A stretch of DNA of 64,000 nt from Xanthomonas fragariae (GCF_017603965.1 NZ_CP071955.1:1612001-1676000), one strand, 5' to 3'. Positions 18,993-29,841 are shown, numbered from the stretch's first letter. The notes: generated by a model from the sequence alone, not told the origin. Translations and numbers: made by a program.

Positions 18993-19904
18993 TCACTCGC
19001 CCGGCTTGGCGCCTCCTACCGGCGCGTGCGTGGCGGCGCGGCGCGCCAGCACGCTTTCGCGATGCGCGATATAGACGTTGGCACCGATGATGATGGCGGC
19101 ACCGATCATCGTGTGGCATGCGATCTCCTCGCCGAACAGCCACCAGCCCAGTAGCGCCACCAGCAGCAGCTGTATGAAGCTGATCGGCTGCAATGCCGAG
19201 ACTTCGCCCAGCTTGAGTGCGCGCGTCCAGAACAACTGCCCGGCGGTGCCGAAGACGCCGGTCGCCACCAGCCATAGCCAGTCGATGCCGTGCGGCCAGG
19301 TCCACTGGAACAGCGCCGGAATCAGCGACATCGGCACCCAGAACGCATAGGTGTAGAACACCACGGTGTTCGAGTCGTCGCTGCGCGAGAGCTGCTTGAT
19401 CTGGATCGCAACCACGGCGCTGATCACCGCCCCTAGCAGCGCGATCAGCAAGCCCGGCGCGAATGTGGACGAACCTGGCCGCAGGATCACCAACACACCG
19501 ATAAAACCCGCTGCCACCGCCAGCCAGCGGCGCATGCGCACCTGCTCGTGCAGCCAGACCACCGCCAGCACGGTGACGAACAACGGCGTGGAATACGACA
19601 GCGAGATCGCCTGCGACAACGGCAGGTGGCCGATCGCCCAGAACCCGCACAGCATCGAGGCCAGGCCGATCGAGGTGCGTGCCAGATATTGCGGCAATTG
19701 TCGCGTACGCGGCAGCGGTTTGCCCGGCCGCACGATCAATAACAACAACGTCAACAATCCGAACGCATTACGAAAAAATGCGATTTCTGTGGTCGCGAGG
19801 TTGCTCGATGCCAGCCGAATGGTGATCGCCATCAGGCCGAATGCGAAGGTACTGATCAGCATCCACAGCGCTGCACGTCGCGATGCCTGCGTTGCAGTCA
19901 CCAA
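18993..19904 (-). CDS. EamA/DMT-family inner-membrane transporter
   Basis: The product is 303 residues with ten hydrophobic segments arranged as two five-helix EamA repeats (about 10-140 and 160-290). These contain the family's typical ALxxTSIG- and [19 protein letters not shown] segments. Members export or import small metabolites such as amino acids or nucleotides; the substrate is not predictable. The start overlaps the end of murB by seven bases, placing it last in a pyrD-murB-EamA run. Confidence 0.8.
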   Translation of the reverse strand: MVTATQASRRAALWMLISTFAFGLMAITIRLASSNLATTEIAFFRNAFGLLTLLLLIVRPGKPLPRTRQLPQYLARTSIGLASMLCGFWAIGHLPLSQAISLSYSTPLFVTVLAVVWLHEQVRMRRWLAVAAGFIGVLVILRPGSSTFAPGLLIALLGAVISAVVAIQIKQLSRSDDSNTVVFYTYAFWVPMSLIPALFQWTWPHGIDWLWLVATGVFGTAGQLFWTRALKLGEVSALQPISFIQLLLVALLGWWLFGEEIACHTMIGAAIIIGANVYIAHRESVLARRAATHAPVGGAKPGE

Positions 19905-20950
19905 TGCACCCCTATGACGCGCGGTTCTGGTGCCAGGACGACCGAGTAACGCTCGCGCACCGATTCAGCGATGCGCCGCGCAAAGTCCAACAATTGCGCA
20001 CCGCTGGCGGTGCCGTAATTGACCAGTACCAGCGCATGCTCCGGCGAAACACCCGTATCGCCCTCGCGCACGCCTTTCCAGCCGCATTGCTCGATCAACC
20101 AGGCGGCCGACAATTTGCCCTGGCGTGGGTGCTCGCCGGGATGCACCGGTAGGTCGGAAAACGCGGCCTGCAACGCGGTGATCTGCTCGCTTGGCAACAA
20201 CGGATTCTTGAAAAAGCTGCCCGCATTGCCGAGCACATCCGGGTCTGGCAGCTTGCGCCGGCGGAGATTGATCACCGCCTGCGCCACATCGACAGCACCG
20301 GCTAGCTCGACGCCCATGCTCGCCAGTTCTTCGCGGATGCCGGCGTAGTCCAGCCGTAGCTCGTGCAGCAGTGGCAGATTGAATTCCACCGCGACGATCA
20401 AATAGCGGTCGGGCTGCCGCTTGAACACGCTGTCGCGGTAGCCGAATGCGCACTCGTCTGCAGTCAGCCTTACGAACTGCTGGGTCTGCCGATCGAAGGT
20501 TTCCACCACGCGGATGAAGTCGCCGACCTGCGCGCCGTACGCGCCGATGTTCTGGATTGGGCAAGCGCCCACGGTGCCAGGAATCAATGCCAGATTTTCC
20601 AGCCCCGACAGACCCTGCTGCAGCGAATACAACACCAACGCATGCCAGTTCACGCCTGCGTCTGCACGCACGACGGCGTGGTCGGCATGGTAGGCGATGA
20701 TGGCGATTTGGCGATTGTCGAAACACAGCACGCAGCCCGGCGGGTCGCCAGCCAACAAGACGTTGCTGCCGCTGCCTAGCACCAGCAGCGGTTGCCCGGC
20801 GATCTCGGGAGCGGCCAGTGCCTGCGGCAATGCCTCGGGCGTGTGGATGCTGAGCAACCAGCGCGCCGTGGCATCCACATGGAAGGTGTTAAGCCCACGC
20901 AGTGGCACATGCTCCCTCAGGCTCCAGCCGGCCTGCACTGCATCGCTCAT
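19898..20950 (-). CDS. murB: UDP-N-acetylmuramate dehydrogenase (MurB)
   Basis: The product is 350 residues, the long type I MurB of E. coli. It reduces UDP-GlcNAc-enolpyruvate to UDP-MurNAc with NADPH and FAD, an essential cytoplasmic step of peptidoglycan synthesis. Visible motifs are the FAD-binding [11 protein letters not shown], the [17 protein letters not shown] loop, the catalytic-region GYRDSVFK and the NAGSFFKNP serine segment. The ATG at 20950 overlaps the pyrD stop (ATGA), which fixes this start over upstream alternatives. Confidence 0.95.
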   Translation of the reverse strand: MSDAVQAGWSLREHVPLRGLNTFHVDATARWLLSIHTPEALPQALAAPEIAGQPLLVLGSGSNVLLAGDPPGCVLCFDNRQIAIIAYHADHAVVRADAGVNWHALVLYSLQQGLSGLENLALIPGTVGACPIQNIGAYGAQVGDFIRVVETFDRQTQQFVRLTADECAFGYRDSVFKRQPDRYLIVAVEFNLPLLHELRLDYAGIREELASMGVELAGAVDVAQAVINLRRRKLPDPDVLGNAGSFFKNPLLPSEQITALQAAFSDLPVHPGEHPRQGKLSAAWLIEQCGWKGVREGDTGVSPEHALVLVNYGTASGAQLLDFARRIAESVRERYSVVLAPEPRVIGVHW

Positions 20951-22002
20951 AGCGGCGACACCGCACCGCCGCTGGGCGCTTCGCGGCGGCGACGGATCGC
21001 ATCCACGCATTCGCCGATCAGCGCTGGCCCGCGATACACCAGCCCGCTATAGCACTGCACCAAGGTCGCGCCAGCGGCCATCTTGGCTACCGCATCCGCA
21101 CCGGAGTTGATGCCGCCCACGCCGATCAATGGGATCGACTCGGGCAGGCGCGCACGCAAGCGTCGCAGCACCAAGGTGGATTGCCCCAGCAGCGGGGCGC
21201 CCGACAAGCCGCCAGCCTCCACAGCTAGCGGATGGTGGGTGATCAAGGTGCGCATCACCGTGGTGTTGGTGGCAATCACGCCATCCACCGCCAGGTCGGC
21301 CAGCACGCGTGCGGCCGCATCGATGTCGCGGTCGTTGAGATCCGGCGCCACCTTCACCAGCATCGGCACGCGTTTGCCGTGTTGCGCAGCCAGCGCTTCC
21401 TGGGTATCGCGCAGATCGGCGATCAGCCGGCGCATTGCCTGTTCTTCCTGCAACTCACGCAAACCTGCGGTATTGGGCGAGGAAATGTTGACCGTTATGT
21501 AGTCGGCCAGCGGATACACGCGCTCCATGCAATAGCGATAGTCGCGGGTTGCTTCTTCGTTGGGCGTGTGCTTGTTCTTGCCGATATTGATGCCGAGCAA
21601 GCCACCACGGCGGCGCGCACGCTGCACGTTGGCCACCAGCGCATCCACACCAAGATTGTTGAAGCCCATGCGGTTGATCACTGCCTGGTATTCGGGCAGG
21701 CGGAACATGCGCGGCTTCGGATTGCCGTCCTGCGCGCGCGGCGTCACCGTGCCGATCTCGACGAAACCAAAACCCAGCGCAAGCAGCGCTTCGATGTGCT
21801 CGCCGTTCTTGTCCAGCCCGGCACCAAGCCCGACCGGATTGGGGAACATCAAACCGAAGGCCGGGGTCGGCAGCGGCACCGGGCGCCTGGCCAGCAGCGG
21901 CATGGTGCCGGTGCGGTAGGCGGTGTCGATGCAGCGCAACGCCAGCGCGTGGGCGCGCTCGGCATCGAGAGAAAACAGAAAAGGGCGGGCAAGCGAATAC
22001 AT
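20947..22002 (-). CDS. pyrD: Dihydroorotate dehydrogenase (quinone), class 2
   Basis: The product is 351 residues. It oxidises dihydroorotate to orotate at the inner membrane with quinone as acceptor, the fourth step of pyrimidine synthesis. The N-terminal amphipathic helix region (about 1-45) is the class 2 membrane-association domain. The barrel shows [35 protein letters not shown] with the catalytic Ser, and GVGGINSG. It overlaps murB by four bases and is likely co-transcribed with it. Confidence 0.96.
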   Translation of the reverse strand: MYSLARPFLFSLDAERAHALALRCIDTAYRTGTMPLLARRPVPLPTPAFGLMFPNPVGLGAGLDKNGEHIEALLALGFGFVEIGTVTPRAQDGNPKPRMFRLPEYQAVINRMGFNNLGVDALVANVQRARRRGGLLGINIGKNKHTPNEEATRDYRYCMERVYPLADYITVNISSPNTAGLRELQEEQAMRRLIADLRDTQEALAAQHGKRVPMLVKVAPDLNDRDIDAAARVLADLAVDGVIATNTTVMRTLITHHPLAVEAGGLSGAPLLGQSTLVLRRLRARLPESIPLIGVGGINSGADAVAKMAAGATLVQCYSGLVYRGPALIGECVDAIRRRREAPSGGAVSPL

Positions 22003-22007
22003 GCGGG

Positions 22008-22775
22008 TCAGTTCAATCTTCCTGCGAAAACACGGGTCTGGTATTGGAAGTCGATCAGCCCGTCGTGCGCGTGCGCATCGAATAAGGCGCGTAGCGCGGC
22101 GAGCATCGGAGCATGGCGCCGGTCATGGGCGAGCGGGGCATACGAAGACGACAGCAATCGACCGCGCAAGGCATCCAAATCCAGCCGCTGCACATTCGGG
22201 AAACGCGCCATCGCGCGGAAGCCTTTGCCAAACCACGCCTGCATGGTTGCATCGTCCTGATAGCGCTCTGCCACTGCCGAGTAGTCGGTGCCGTAGTCCA
22301 GCAACAACTGCTCGTAACCGCGCAGGAATGCGGTGCTGTCCAGTTCGCGCGAGTTCCAGTAGACCATCGCCAACCCGTCTGGCTGCAGGATACGCGCCCA
22401 TTCGGCGCGTACCGCCTGCATGTCGAACCAGTGGAAGGCTTGCGCGGCAGACACCAGGCCGACGCTGGCATCGGTCAGCCCGGTGGCTTCGGCAGTGCCG
22501 TCGATCGCCTGAAATTTCGGAAACCCTGCCAGCCACTGCTGCGCGGCTTGGCGCATGGCAGGGTTGGGTTCCACCGCCGTGACCGGGTAGCCGGCCTCCA
22601 GAAACAAGCGGCTGGAGATGCCGGTGCCGGCGCCGATATCGGCCACCGTCGTTGCCGGCGTGATGCCCAGTTCTTCATGCAACCAGCGCAACAACTGCGG
22701 CGGATAACTCGGCCGGTAGCGCACATAAGCGGCCACGCGGTCGTTGAAACGCTGGGCAGAGGAGGGCGCGGCCAT
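22008..22775 (-). CDS. SAM-dependent class I methyltransferase
   Basis: The product is 255 residues. The Rossmann motif I is [12 protein letters not shown] (about 42-53), followed by acidic loop AVEPNP and post-motif segments AQAFHWFD and WARILQPDG. This is the methyltransferase type-11/UbiE-like arrangement. The substrate is unknown. The gene ends five bases before the pyrD start and follows a small membrane protein gene by two bases. Confidence 0.8.
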   Translation of the reverse strand: MAAPSSAQRFNDRVAAYVRYRPSYPPQLLRWLHEELGITPATTVADIGAGTGISSRLFLEAGYPVTAVEPNPAMRQAAQQWLAGFPKFQAIDGTAEATGLTDASVGLVSAAQAFHWFDMQAVRAEWARILQPDGLAMVYWNSRELDSTAFLRGYEQLLLDYGTDYSAVAERYQDDATMQAWFGKGFRAMARFPNVQRLDLDALRGRLLSSSYAPLAHDRRHAPMLAALRALFDAHAHDGLIDFQYQTRVFAGRLN

Positions 22776-22777
22776 GC

Positions 22778-23062
22778 TCAACTGTTTGCCGCCGCGAGCC
22801 AGGCCAAGCCGCCGAAGAACAGGATGAAGATCGCCACTCCCGCCACCCAGGCCGCCACTGCCAGCCAGCCCAGCACCAGCCCGCCGATCGCCAGGCCATC
22901 GCCTTCGAGTCCCTGTGGATTGCGGCGGATTTCGGCGCGCGCCAGATGGCCGGTGATGATGGCGCAGATGCTGCCTAGGAAGGGGATCAGGGTCCAGCCG
23001 AGAATGCCTGCGACCAGGCTGACGATCGCCATGGCGCTGGTCTGTCGAACGACAACGTTCAT
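22778..23062 (-). CDS. Small DUF4190-like membrane protein
   Basis: The product is 94 residues with two long hydrophobic segments. Between them is a loop containing GHLARAEIRRNPQGLEGDGLA, the typical DUF4190 pattern (G-x-A-R-x-EIRR, then G-x-GLAIGGLVLGWL). Function is unknown. It is immediately upstream of the methyltransferase on the same strand. Confidence 0.75.
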   Translation of the reverse strand: MNVVVRQTSAMAIVSLVAGILGWTLIPFLGSICAIITGHLARAEIRRNPQGLEGDGLAIGGLVLGWLAVAAWVAGVAIFILFFGGLAWLAAANS

Positions 23063-23357
23063 TATGAACTCCGGAGATTGAGCCGGCAGCCGACGGCTGG
23101 CGTCGTACGATTATCCCAGAGCGGGCGGCCAAAAGGCGTGCCGTTTGCGGCCAAGCGCAGTTGCGTGGTCGGGTTTGGTTGGATCGAAGCGGCTGAAATA
23201 ACCGATCGTGCGAGCTTCAATCAGCGCAGCGACGCGGCAGTTCGTGTTGCCGGGCGTCGTCGCTGGGCTTGCGATGCCATGCCTATAACGATCGCTGGGT
23301 TGAGTGCGACACGTGCCATACAAGCGGCTGCTGCCCGGCGCGCCCTATGGCCATCGA

Positions 23358-24890
23358 TCAAAGATCGAACTTGATGCCCTGCGCCAGCGGTAGCGAGTCG
23401 GAGTAGTTGATCGTGTTGGTCTGACGACGCATGTAGACTTTCCACGCATCCGAACCAGATTCGCGACCGCCGCCGGTTTCCTTTTCGCCGCCGAACGCAC
23501 CGCCGATCTCCGCACCCGAGGTGCCGATGTTGACGTTGGCGATACCGCAGTCGCTGCCGGCCGCCGACAGGAACTTCTCGGCCGCCTTCAAGTTCTGGGT
23601 GAAGATCGACGACGACAGGCCCTGCGGCACGCCGTTTTGCAACTCGATCGCCTCGTCTAGCGTGCTGTACTTCATCACATACAGGATCGGCGCGAAGGTC
23701 TCGTGCTGCACAACCGTGGCGCTGTTCTGCAGCCCGGTAACGATGGCCGGCAGCACGAAATTGCCGGGGCGATCGATCGCAGTGCCGCCCACTTCGACCG
23801 TGCCGCCGGCCGTCTTGGCCTTGGCAATCGAGGCCAGGAACTGCTCCACCGCGCCGCGGCTGTTGAGCGGGCCCATCAGGTTTGCAGGGTCGGTGGGGTC
23901 GCCGATCTTGCTGTCGAGCTGTTTGTACGCCTTGACCAGCGTGGCCAACACATTGTCGTAGATGGACTCATGCACGATCAGGCGGCGCGTGGTGGTGCAG
24001 CGCTGCCCGGCAGTGCCCACCGCACCGAACACGATGCCCGGGATTGCCAGCTTCAGGTCGGCGGTTTCGTCCAGGATGATGGCGTTGTTGCCGCCCAGTT
24101 CCAGCAGGCAACGGCCCAAACGGTGCGCAACCTTTTCGGCGACCACACGGCCGATCTGGGTCGAGCCGGTGAAACTGATCAGCGGCACGCGGCCGTCTTC
24201 GACCAGCTTTTCCGACAGCGACGTACCGGCATCGTTGATCAGGAAGAAGATGTCCGGGAAACCGGCCTCTTTCAATGCCGCATTGCAGATCTTCATCGTC
24301 GCGATCGCCGTCAGCGGCGTCTTGTTGGACGGCTTCCAGATGCAGATATCGCCGCAAATCGCCGCCAGAAAAGCATTCCACGCCCACACCGCCACCGGGA
24401 AGTTGAACGCGCTGATGATGCCAACCAGGCCCAGCGGCTGGTACTGCTCATACATGCGGTGGCCCGGCCGTTCGGAGTGCATGGTGTAGCCGTAGAGCAT
24501 GCGGCTCTGGCCGACCGCAAAGTCGGCGATGTCGATCATCTCCTGCACCTCGCCATCGCCCTCGGGCTTGCTTTTGCCCATTTCCAGCGCCACCAGCGAC
24601 CCGAGCGCATCCTTGTGCGCACGTAGCGCCTCGCCACACAGGCGCACCGCCTCGCCACGCCGCGGTGCAGGCGTGGTCCGCCACACCTTGAAGGCCGCCT
24701 GCGCGCGCTGCAAGATCCGCTCGTAGTCGTCCGGTGTGGTCGCCTGCACATCGGCGATCACCTCGTTGGTGGTCGGATTGAGCGGCTGCAGCACCCCCGC
24801 GTCGGTGTCTTGCGACCAGCTCGCCTCGCCAAGATAGGTGCCGGAATTAGACGCGGCGAGGTCGAGCGCCTTGAGCAAGTCAGCGGACAT
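23358..24890 (-). CDS. amaB: ALDH7-family aldehyde dehydrogenase (aminoadipate-semialdehyde / piperideine-6-carboxylate dehydrogenase)
   Basis: The product is 510 residues. It has the ALDH fold motifs [30 protein letters not shown], the general-base region LELGGNNAI and the catalytic cysteine segment [12 protein letters not shown]. The sequence style is that of ALDH7A1/AmaB, which oxidises alpha-aminoadipate semialdehyde in lysine breakdown using NAD. GGAGA five bases before the ATG at 24890 supports the start. It is the last core-type gene before the island boundary. Confidence 0.85.
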   Translation of the reverse strand: MSADLLKALDLAASNSGTYLGEASWSQDTDAGVLQPLNPTTNEVIADVQATTPDDYERILQRAQAAFKVWRTTPAPRRGEAVRLCGEALRAHKDALGSLVALEMGKSKPEGDGEVQEMIDIADFAVGQSRMLYGYTMHSERPGHRMYEQYQPLGLVGIISAFNFPVAVWAWNAFLAAICGDICIWKPSNKTPLTAIATMKICNAALKEAGFPDIFFLINDAGTSLSEKLVEDGRVPLISFTGSTQIGRVVAEKVAHRLGRCLLELGGNNAIILDETADLKLAIPGIVFGAVGTAGQRCTTTRRLIVHESIYDNVLATLVKAYKQLDSKIGDPTDPANLMGPLNSRGAVEQFLASIAKAKTAGGTVEVGGTAIDRPGNFVLPAIVTGLQNSATVVQHETFAPILYVMKYSTLDEAIELQNGVPQGLSSSIFTQNLKAAEKFLSAAGSDCGIANVNIGTSGAEIGGAFGGEKETGGGRESGSDAWKVYMRRQTNTINYSDSLPLAQGIKFDL

Positions 24891-25028
24891 GGGATCTCCA
24901 AAAAAGTCGGGACTGCCGCGTGGCAGCCAAGGCCACCCCACGACAACAGATAGCCGACGATTTTAGCAGGGTCCGCCGACCACCCACCGGCTTGGCAACC
25001 GCAACGATCGTGCGACAATGCCGCCCTT

Positions 25029-25070
25029 GGCCACGTAGCTCCGCTGGATAGAGCGTCCCCCTCCTAAGGA
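25029..25070 (+). pseudogene. tRNA-Arg (CCU), 5' half only
   Basis: GGCCACG could be the 5' acceptor strand. TAGCTC-CGCTGGATAGAGCG forms the D arm, with C where position 14 is normally A. The anticodon loop reads CTCCTAA, i.e. CCU. Only two of the five anticodon-stem pairs then close as Watson-Crick pairs. No T-arm (GGTTCGA-like) or 3' CGTGGCC follows. The gene is therefore broken just after its anticodon loop, exactly where the low-G+C accessory DNA begins. Confidence 0.7.
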
Positions 25071-25290
25071 AGAGGGGAAATGGAGCACTTGCTTCCATCT
25101 GATCTAACCTGTTGTTTCGTAAAGCTCTGCATTTGACCGCCATAGAGCGCGATGCAGGGCTCGACACTTCAAAGCACCTCTAAGCAGCGCTTGTTCGCCA
25201 CAGCATTGCCACAGCATTGCCACAGCTTCCAAGGCCTCCTCGACTGCGCTATAAGACACTTGTAGTTGGTCTAAGGACGGCCTATCGCAC

Positions 25291-25758
25291 ATGTCTGAAA
25301 GCGCGCTCCAAACGCTCCGTGAGCTGTATCCGCAGCGCTACGCCCTTCGGCCCGAAGAAGTGGCTCATGTGCTTCGTGGTCAAAGCAGCAGAGGCGTTGT
25401 GCAGCGCGTTCGCGAAGGGATGCAGTCGGGGCGTTATGCGGGTGCTCGGAAGATCGATGGATTGATCCAGATGCCGCTGGAAGCGCTAGCTGAAATATTG
25501 GATCCAGCGCCAGCACCGCAGCCGGTCGCCCCCATCATCTCGCCTTCGACCTCGCGACGCCGCTCAATGATCGGACCGCGCATTGCTTTTGTCCGACAAG
25601 GTGGATTTTGGGAGGAAGTGTTTAGAGCAATTGGCGAAGTTGATCAGGCCAATCTTTTGCGCTTACAGTGGGTTAGCGAATTGAATAAAATTCGCAAGGA
25701 GGGCGCGCAGGCGATCGCCGAAAGCCAGAAAAAAGAGTTGCAGCGATCTGCGTGTTAA
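25291..25758 (+). CDS. Hypothetical protein, possible small DNA-binding protein of a mobile element
   Basis: The product is 155 residues. The N-terminal ~70 residues (ALRPEEVAHVLRG, then GVVQRVREGMQSGRYAGARKIDG) look like a winged-helix/excisionase-type module. In such modules a helix-turn-helix is followed by a wing and a 'G-x-K-ID' strand. A Pro/Ser-rich linker and a helical C-terminus follow. It is the first gene after the broken tRNA and may regulate or assist a mobile element. I do not recognise a named family. Confidence 0.5.
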   Translation: MSESALQTLRELYPQRYALRPEEVAHVLRGQSSRGVVQRVREGMQSGRYAGARKIDGLIQMPLEALAEILDPAPAPQPVAPIISPSTSRRRSMIGPRIAFVRQGGFWEEVFRAIGEVDQANLLRLQWVSELNKIRKEGAQAIAESQKKELQRSAC

Positions 25759-26577
25759 AAAGGCAACAGGACGCGTGGCGTTAATCGACACGCTTACAAA
25801 GCGTCTACAACGTGGTGAAAGGCAGCCTTCACTGGATCACGATTTTCTCAAAGCCCACTGGGTTTGAAGTCGTTTTTAAGAATAGGAATCGATTAATTAT
25901 TAATTGGATTGCCGAGGCCGCAGCGGTAGCAAGAGATTACGGGCGTCAGGCCACGACAGATCGCCAGATAGCCCAAGCCAGGGCTGATATCATTGGCTGG
26001 AATTTTTATTTTTCATGTCCTGATCGCCGATCGGGGGAGCGTGATCAAACACGAGCCGATCGGCCATGCCTGGTTGATATGTGCTGGTCGTAGCAATGTC
26101 TATTGCTCGCAGTTTCAGGTGGATCATTCCGATGCCATAGCGTTTTTTGCGGGAGCGCTTGCCATATTTCCCAGGGTGCATTCCCAATTAAATCGTTGTC
26201 AAAGACCTGCTCGGCCAGTAGCTTGTTCGAGCGAATTTTCTCCGGCTCCAGATCTTTGTTGGGCCGCTTGGCACCGGGAAGCTCATTTAAGCAAAAGCTC
26301 ACTCACCCCTACGGGTTGATGTATCGAGACCTGAGAATTGAGCAAAGCGGCAAACGAGCAGGGTCCGTAAAATGTGACGCCCGTCACGATATGATGACTT
26401 GATTTTGTAACAAAAAAATGAAACCATTGAGCTTAGAGACTTTAACATAAAGTGTTGCTGGATTGTTGAAAAAGTAAGGAAGCCAGTAATGGTGTAACGG
26501 AAATTATTCTTAAAGTCATGAATGATCGGGTGGTTAAAACCTCCCGCTGCCTATGCGTTGCAGGATGAGATTTAATC
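25759..26577. other. 819-bp region before the lanthipeptide genes; no certain gene
   Basis: Short frames exist on both strands (for example minus-strand 26045-26302 with SNKLLAEQVFDNDLIGNAPW), but none has a reliable start or family match. They may be relics. The right part holds a CRP/Clp-like palindrome and an AT-rich stretch that probably contains the lanC promoter. Confidence 0.4.
26373..26388 (+). promoter_or_regulatory. Candidate Clp (CRP-like) operator upstream of lanC
   Basis: TGTGA-CGCCCG-TCACG matches the CRP consensus TGTGA-N6-TCACA at nine of ten positions. It also forms a perfect GTGACG/CGTCAC palindrome. It lies 189 bases before the lanC start. Clp is the Xanthomonas CRP homologue that binds this type of site. 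Binding here is inferred. Confidence 0.45.
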
Positions 26578-27777
26578 ATGGAAGATAGAGTTTTTCGAGA
26601 GAGTTCGCCATTATTTGCCTCTCTTGATTTCGTAAAATCCCTGCCAGCATTTGATTCATCTCCCTTTTTGGGGGACGGCTTGTCTTTAAGAGCTGTAATT
26701 GAGTTGGTTCAAGCTCGACAAACCAATCATCAATCCTATTGGCAAGGCATGGAGCAAGCGCTGGAAGAGGCACTCACTCTTCAAGACAAGTTGCCTCTCA
26801 GTAGCTCCTTATTTAGAGGTTTGCCTGGGATTGGGTGGGCTGTCCAACTCTGCCCGCTTTTGCTTGATAAAACATCTTCCCAACAGTTTCTTGTTGAGCT
26901 AGATGAGATTTTGCTTGACGGAATTTTGGAGACTCATCATCCAAATCTTGATATGGTTAATGGCATCGCTGGAATTATGGTTTACGCGATGCGAAGAGGA
27001 TTGTCTGCCAGCTCAAGTTCGGATCTTTGGAGTGCAATTGAATTAGTTTGTTCTCGAGCAGTAAGAGAATGGCTAAACTTCAGCGATGCCTCAGATCTCG
27101 AGAGTCGGGGAACAGATTTTCAAAAAAACCTTGGTCTCGCGCACGGCATTCCAGGCCTGCTACTGATGATGGCTAACGCTTCTAGAAAAGGCCACATATC
27201 AAGAGCAGCCACTGAGCTTGCGCTTGACGGGTTCGACCACCTATGGATGCACGCGATCAAGGGAGATGATGACGGCGTGCTTTTCCCTTCTACCGCTGGA
27301 TCACAGCGAGTGACTAGATTGGCATGGTGTTATGGCGGACTTGGTCTTGCTGATGCATACAGGCGCGCCAGTCTCTTAGACAGCTCCTACGGCGTGAGAT
27401 TTTCTAGTCTGATTGAAGGATCCCTCAATCAGTTTAAATCAGGAAAGCATCAAATCACGGACGCTTCCCTATGCCATGGTGCAGCAGGGGTGCACCTTTA
27501 CTTTGAAATCTTTGGGCGATGTGAATTTTTAAGCGCTCAGCTTCGAAATGAGTGCAAGAAAGCTTCGGTTGTCGCAGGCGAAAAGCTTTTGCATTTCAAT
27601 GATGGAACCGTTGAAAAGCCATCGTATCTTTGGAGTCACAAAGGGAAGAATATCAAGACAGCTTCCTTGCTTGAAGGAACCACCGGAGTCGTGCTTGCGC
27701 AGAATGCGGTCGCTAGTCAATCTAATTGTTACCCTTGGGCAGAACTATTGGGTTTGCACCAAATTGATAACGAATAA
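26578..27777 (+). CDS. lanC: LanC-type lanthionine synthetase (cyclase)
   Basis: The product is 399 residues, the usual size for stand-alone LanC. The enzyme adds cysteine thiols to dehydrated Ser/Thr in a precursor peptide, forming thioether rings. The zinc ligands are present: Cys in AWCYGGLG (about residue 257) and the Cys-His pair in LCHGAAG (about 300). The GxxG barrel motifs GLPGIGWAV, HGIPGLLLMM and GTTGVVL mark the helical toroid. It is cytoplasmic and probably works with LanB encoded 6 kb downstream. A start at 26578 has AGGA 12 bases upstream, so initiation may be weak. G+C is visibly lower than in the core genes. Confidence 0.9.
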   Translation: MEDRVFRESSPLFASLDFVKSLPAFDSSPFLGDGLSLRAVIELVQARQTNHQSYWQGMEQALEEALTLQDKLPLSSSLFRGLPGIGWAVQLCPLLLDKTSSQQFLVELDEILLDGILETHHPNLDMVNGIAGIMVYAMRRGLSASSSSDLWSAIELVCSRAVREWLNFSDASDLESRGTDFQKNLGLAHGIPGLLLMMANASRKGHISRAATELALDGFDHLWMHAIKGDDDGVLFPSTAGSQRVTRLAWCYGGLGLADAYRRASLLDSSYGVRFSSLIEGSLNQFKSGKHQITDASLCHGAAGVHLYFEIFGRCEFLSAQLRNECKKASVVAGEKLLHFNDGTVEKPSYLWSHKGKNIKTASLLEGTTGVVLAQNAVASQSNCYPWAELLGLHQIDNE

Positions 27778-27867
27778 GTCGGATTTATGTGCGGAGTGGA
27801 AAAGGAGGAAGCAGGCAGATAAGATGTGGAAGTAAATCAAATTAATTAACCAACCGAAGGAATGAAC

Positions 27868-28038
27868 ATGATCTCCCTTAAAAAGCGAAATATCACTATC
27901 CTGAGCAATGACGAACTCACTGTGGTGAGCGGCGGTTTCGATACGGATCTGACCACGCAATGCGGCGGTCCGGGGTATTCTACGGAACAAGACTCTTGCA
28001 CTTGCCTTCCCGATACTGACGGTTGTAATGCCGGCTAA
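27868..28038 (+). CDS. lanA: Lanthipeptide precursor with double-glycine leader
   Basis: This 56-residue peptide lies between lanC and the export genes. AAGGA sits six bases before the ATG. The leader ends LSNDELTVVSGG (residues 12-23), a C39-peptidase double-glycine site. The 33-residue core has four Cys (core positions 9, 21, 23, 30) and eight Ser/Thr. S20-C21-T22-C23 is clustered, and TT precedes the first Cys. Up to four thioether rings are possible. The core is acidic (five Asp, one Glu) and has no Lys or Arg, unlike typical cationic bacteriocins. Target and ring pattern are unknown. Confidence 0.85.
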   Translation: MISLKKRNITILSNDELTVVSGGFDTDLTTQCGGPGYSTEQDSCTCLPDTDGCNAG

Positions 28039-28975
28039 TAGTAATTGAAGATGCTAGATGTGGCGATTAAAGAATGGACGCAAGAAGAAAATTATTTAGA
28101 GAACAAGCCACATCTCGTAGGCAGTCAAAGTGGCTGGGCGGAGTAACGATTGCGTCTCCGCCCAGTCATATTATATGGGCTATAAGCTTTACATCTCTTG
28201 GGTTGATCGTGTTGGCTGGGCTTTACTTTGGGGAATATACCAGGAGAGAGAGAGTTGTCGGGCAACTGGTCTCGCACGACGGTGTTGTGAAAATTTCAAG
28301 CGCGACAACTGGCTATGTCACTCGCGTGCTCTTAAATGAAACAAATTCAGCGCGTTCGGGAGAGCCTGTAGTCGAGATCGATGGTGAGGCCTATTCCGCT
28401 GGCGGCACAGGTGTGAAAGGAGGGGTGTCGCTGGCACTCGAGGCACAGCGGCGCGCTCTCCACGCGGAAATGTTGGTATCGCGAGATGCTTATACGCGTA
28501 ATATAGAAAGCATAAAGATCCAAATTCCACTTTTGGAATCGCAACTGGCAGATGCCGTTGATGAGCTTAATATTTATCAACAAGAACAGGTCGATCAACA
28601 ACTACTGTTGGATAAAATCGAGCCTTTGCTAAAATCAGGTTACATCGCTGCGACCCAAGTTCAACAGCAGCGTTCATCACTCGCTTCGGTCAAAGCTAAC
28701 GTAAGATCACAGCGGTCCAAAATATCTAGCATAAGACTAGACTTGGAAGGACGGCGTGCCGACCTTGCGCGCGCACCACTAGACCTCGCGTCTCAGATCA
28801 ATACCTCAGAGCGATTGTTAGCTAGTGCTGATGTTGAGGCTCAGTCTAACGCAGGCGATTTGAGTTCAGCACTCTTGTCCCCTGTCAACGGTATCGTGTC
28901 TTCGGTCTTGGTGAGTGAGGGGCAAGCCGTCAAGCCAGGTCAAATACTGATGACGATCATCAAGGACACTTCTAA

Positions 28976-29841
28976 GAGCGGCTAACAAAACCCAGGAAGA
29001 AGCCGTAAGCAGATGATGGAGCATGCAAGCGAGAGCAACGCCAAGTGGAGATCGATGCGGCGTTCAAAGCGGATGCGCAGTTTGCCCATGCCTGCGAACC
29101 AGGCATGCGTGCGCTCGACGACCCAGCGATGACGGCCCAACCGGTCGTTGCGCTCGATTCCCTTGCGTGCGATCCGCGCAATGATGCCGCGCTGCTTGAG
29201 GAAGGCGCGACAGCGGTCGATGTCGTAAGCCTTGTCGGCGTGCAATTTGTCTGGCCAACGTCGCGGGCGCCCTGGTTTGCCACCAATTGGCGGCAAGGCG
29301 TCGATCAACTCCTCGAACACGACCGAGTCGTGCCGATTGGCGCCGGTGACGCACACTGCCAAGGGCACGCCGTTGCGGTCCACGATCAGATGCCGTTTGC
29401 TGCCGAGTTTGCCGCGATCGGTCGGGTTTGGCCCGGTGTAGGCGCCCCCCGGGGGGAGGCCACACTGGCGGCGTCCAGACTGGCTCGGCTCAGATCCAGC
29501 CTCTGGGCGCGACGCAGCTCGGTCAGCAACACCTGATGCAGACGATGCCACACACCGGCGGCTTGCCAATCACGCAACCGGCGCCAGCAGGTCATGCCGC
29601 TGCCATAGCCCAGTTCCACAGGCAGGTCTTCCCATGGCATGCCCGTGCGCAAGACATAGACGATGCCGTTGAGGGCTTGCTGATCACTGATGCGCGGCCG
29701 TCCACCTTTGGGCGAACGCTTCACTTGGGGAATCAGCGGCTCGATGCGCTTCCACAGCGCAATGGGGATCTCTTTGCGACGTGTCATGTCCGCAATTTTG
29801 CCACCGGCGAGACAAGATTCAAGGGGTTTTGTTAGACGCTC
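28976..29841 (-). mobile_element. IS5-family (IS1031-like) insertion sequence, copy 1, 866 bp
   Basis: The ends are GAGCGGCTAACAAAACCC and, as reverse complement, GAGCGTCTAACAAAACCC. A 3-bp target duplication TAA (28973-28975, 29842-29844) flanks it. GAG ends and a TNA duplication are typical of the IS1031 group. It encodes one transposase in two frames and is inserted in the adaptor gene. The protein products are identical to those of copy 2 at 46481. Confidence 0.93.
28982..29787 (-). CDS. IS5-family DDE transposase made by -1 frameshift (copy 1)
   Basis: The first frame starts at 29787 (MTRRKEIPIALW) and carries the N-terminal domain and first Asp (SLDAASV). A run of six C and six G near 29455 allows a -1 shift into the second frame (RGGAYTG, then DRGKLGSKRHL). 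That frame holds the second Asp (LHADKAYD) and Glu (VVERTHAW) and ends at 28982. The fused protein of about 268 residues is the likely active transposase. Confidence 0.85.

Noticed and set aside
25200..25240. Short direct repeats CCACAGCATTG near the broken tRNA as an attachment site
   Set aside because: Only two adjacent copies plus a partial third exist, with no distant partner in the window.
25812..26402. Short overlapping frames on both strands before lanC
   Set aside because: None has a ribosome site, consistent codon use or a family motif; treated as non-coding or relic sequence.
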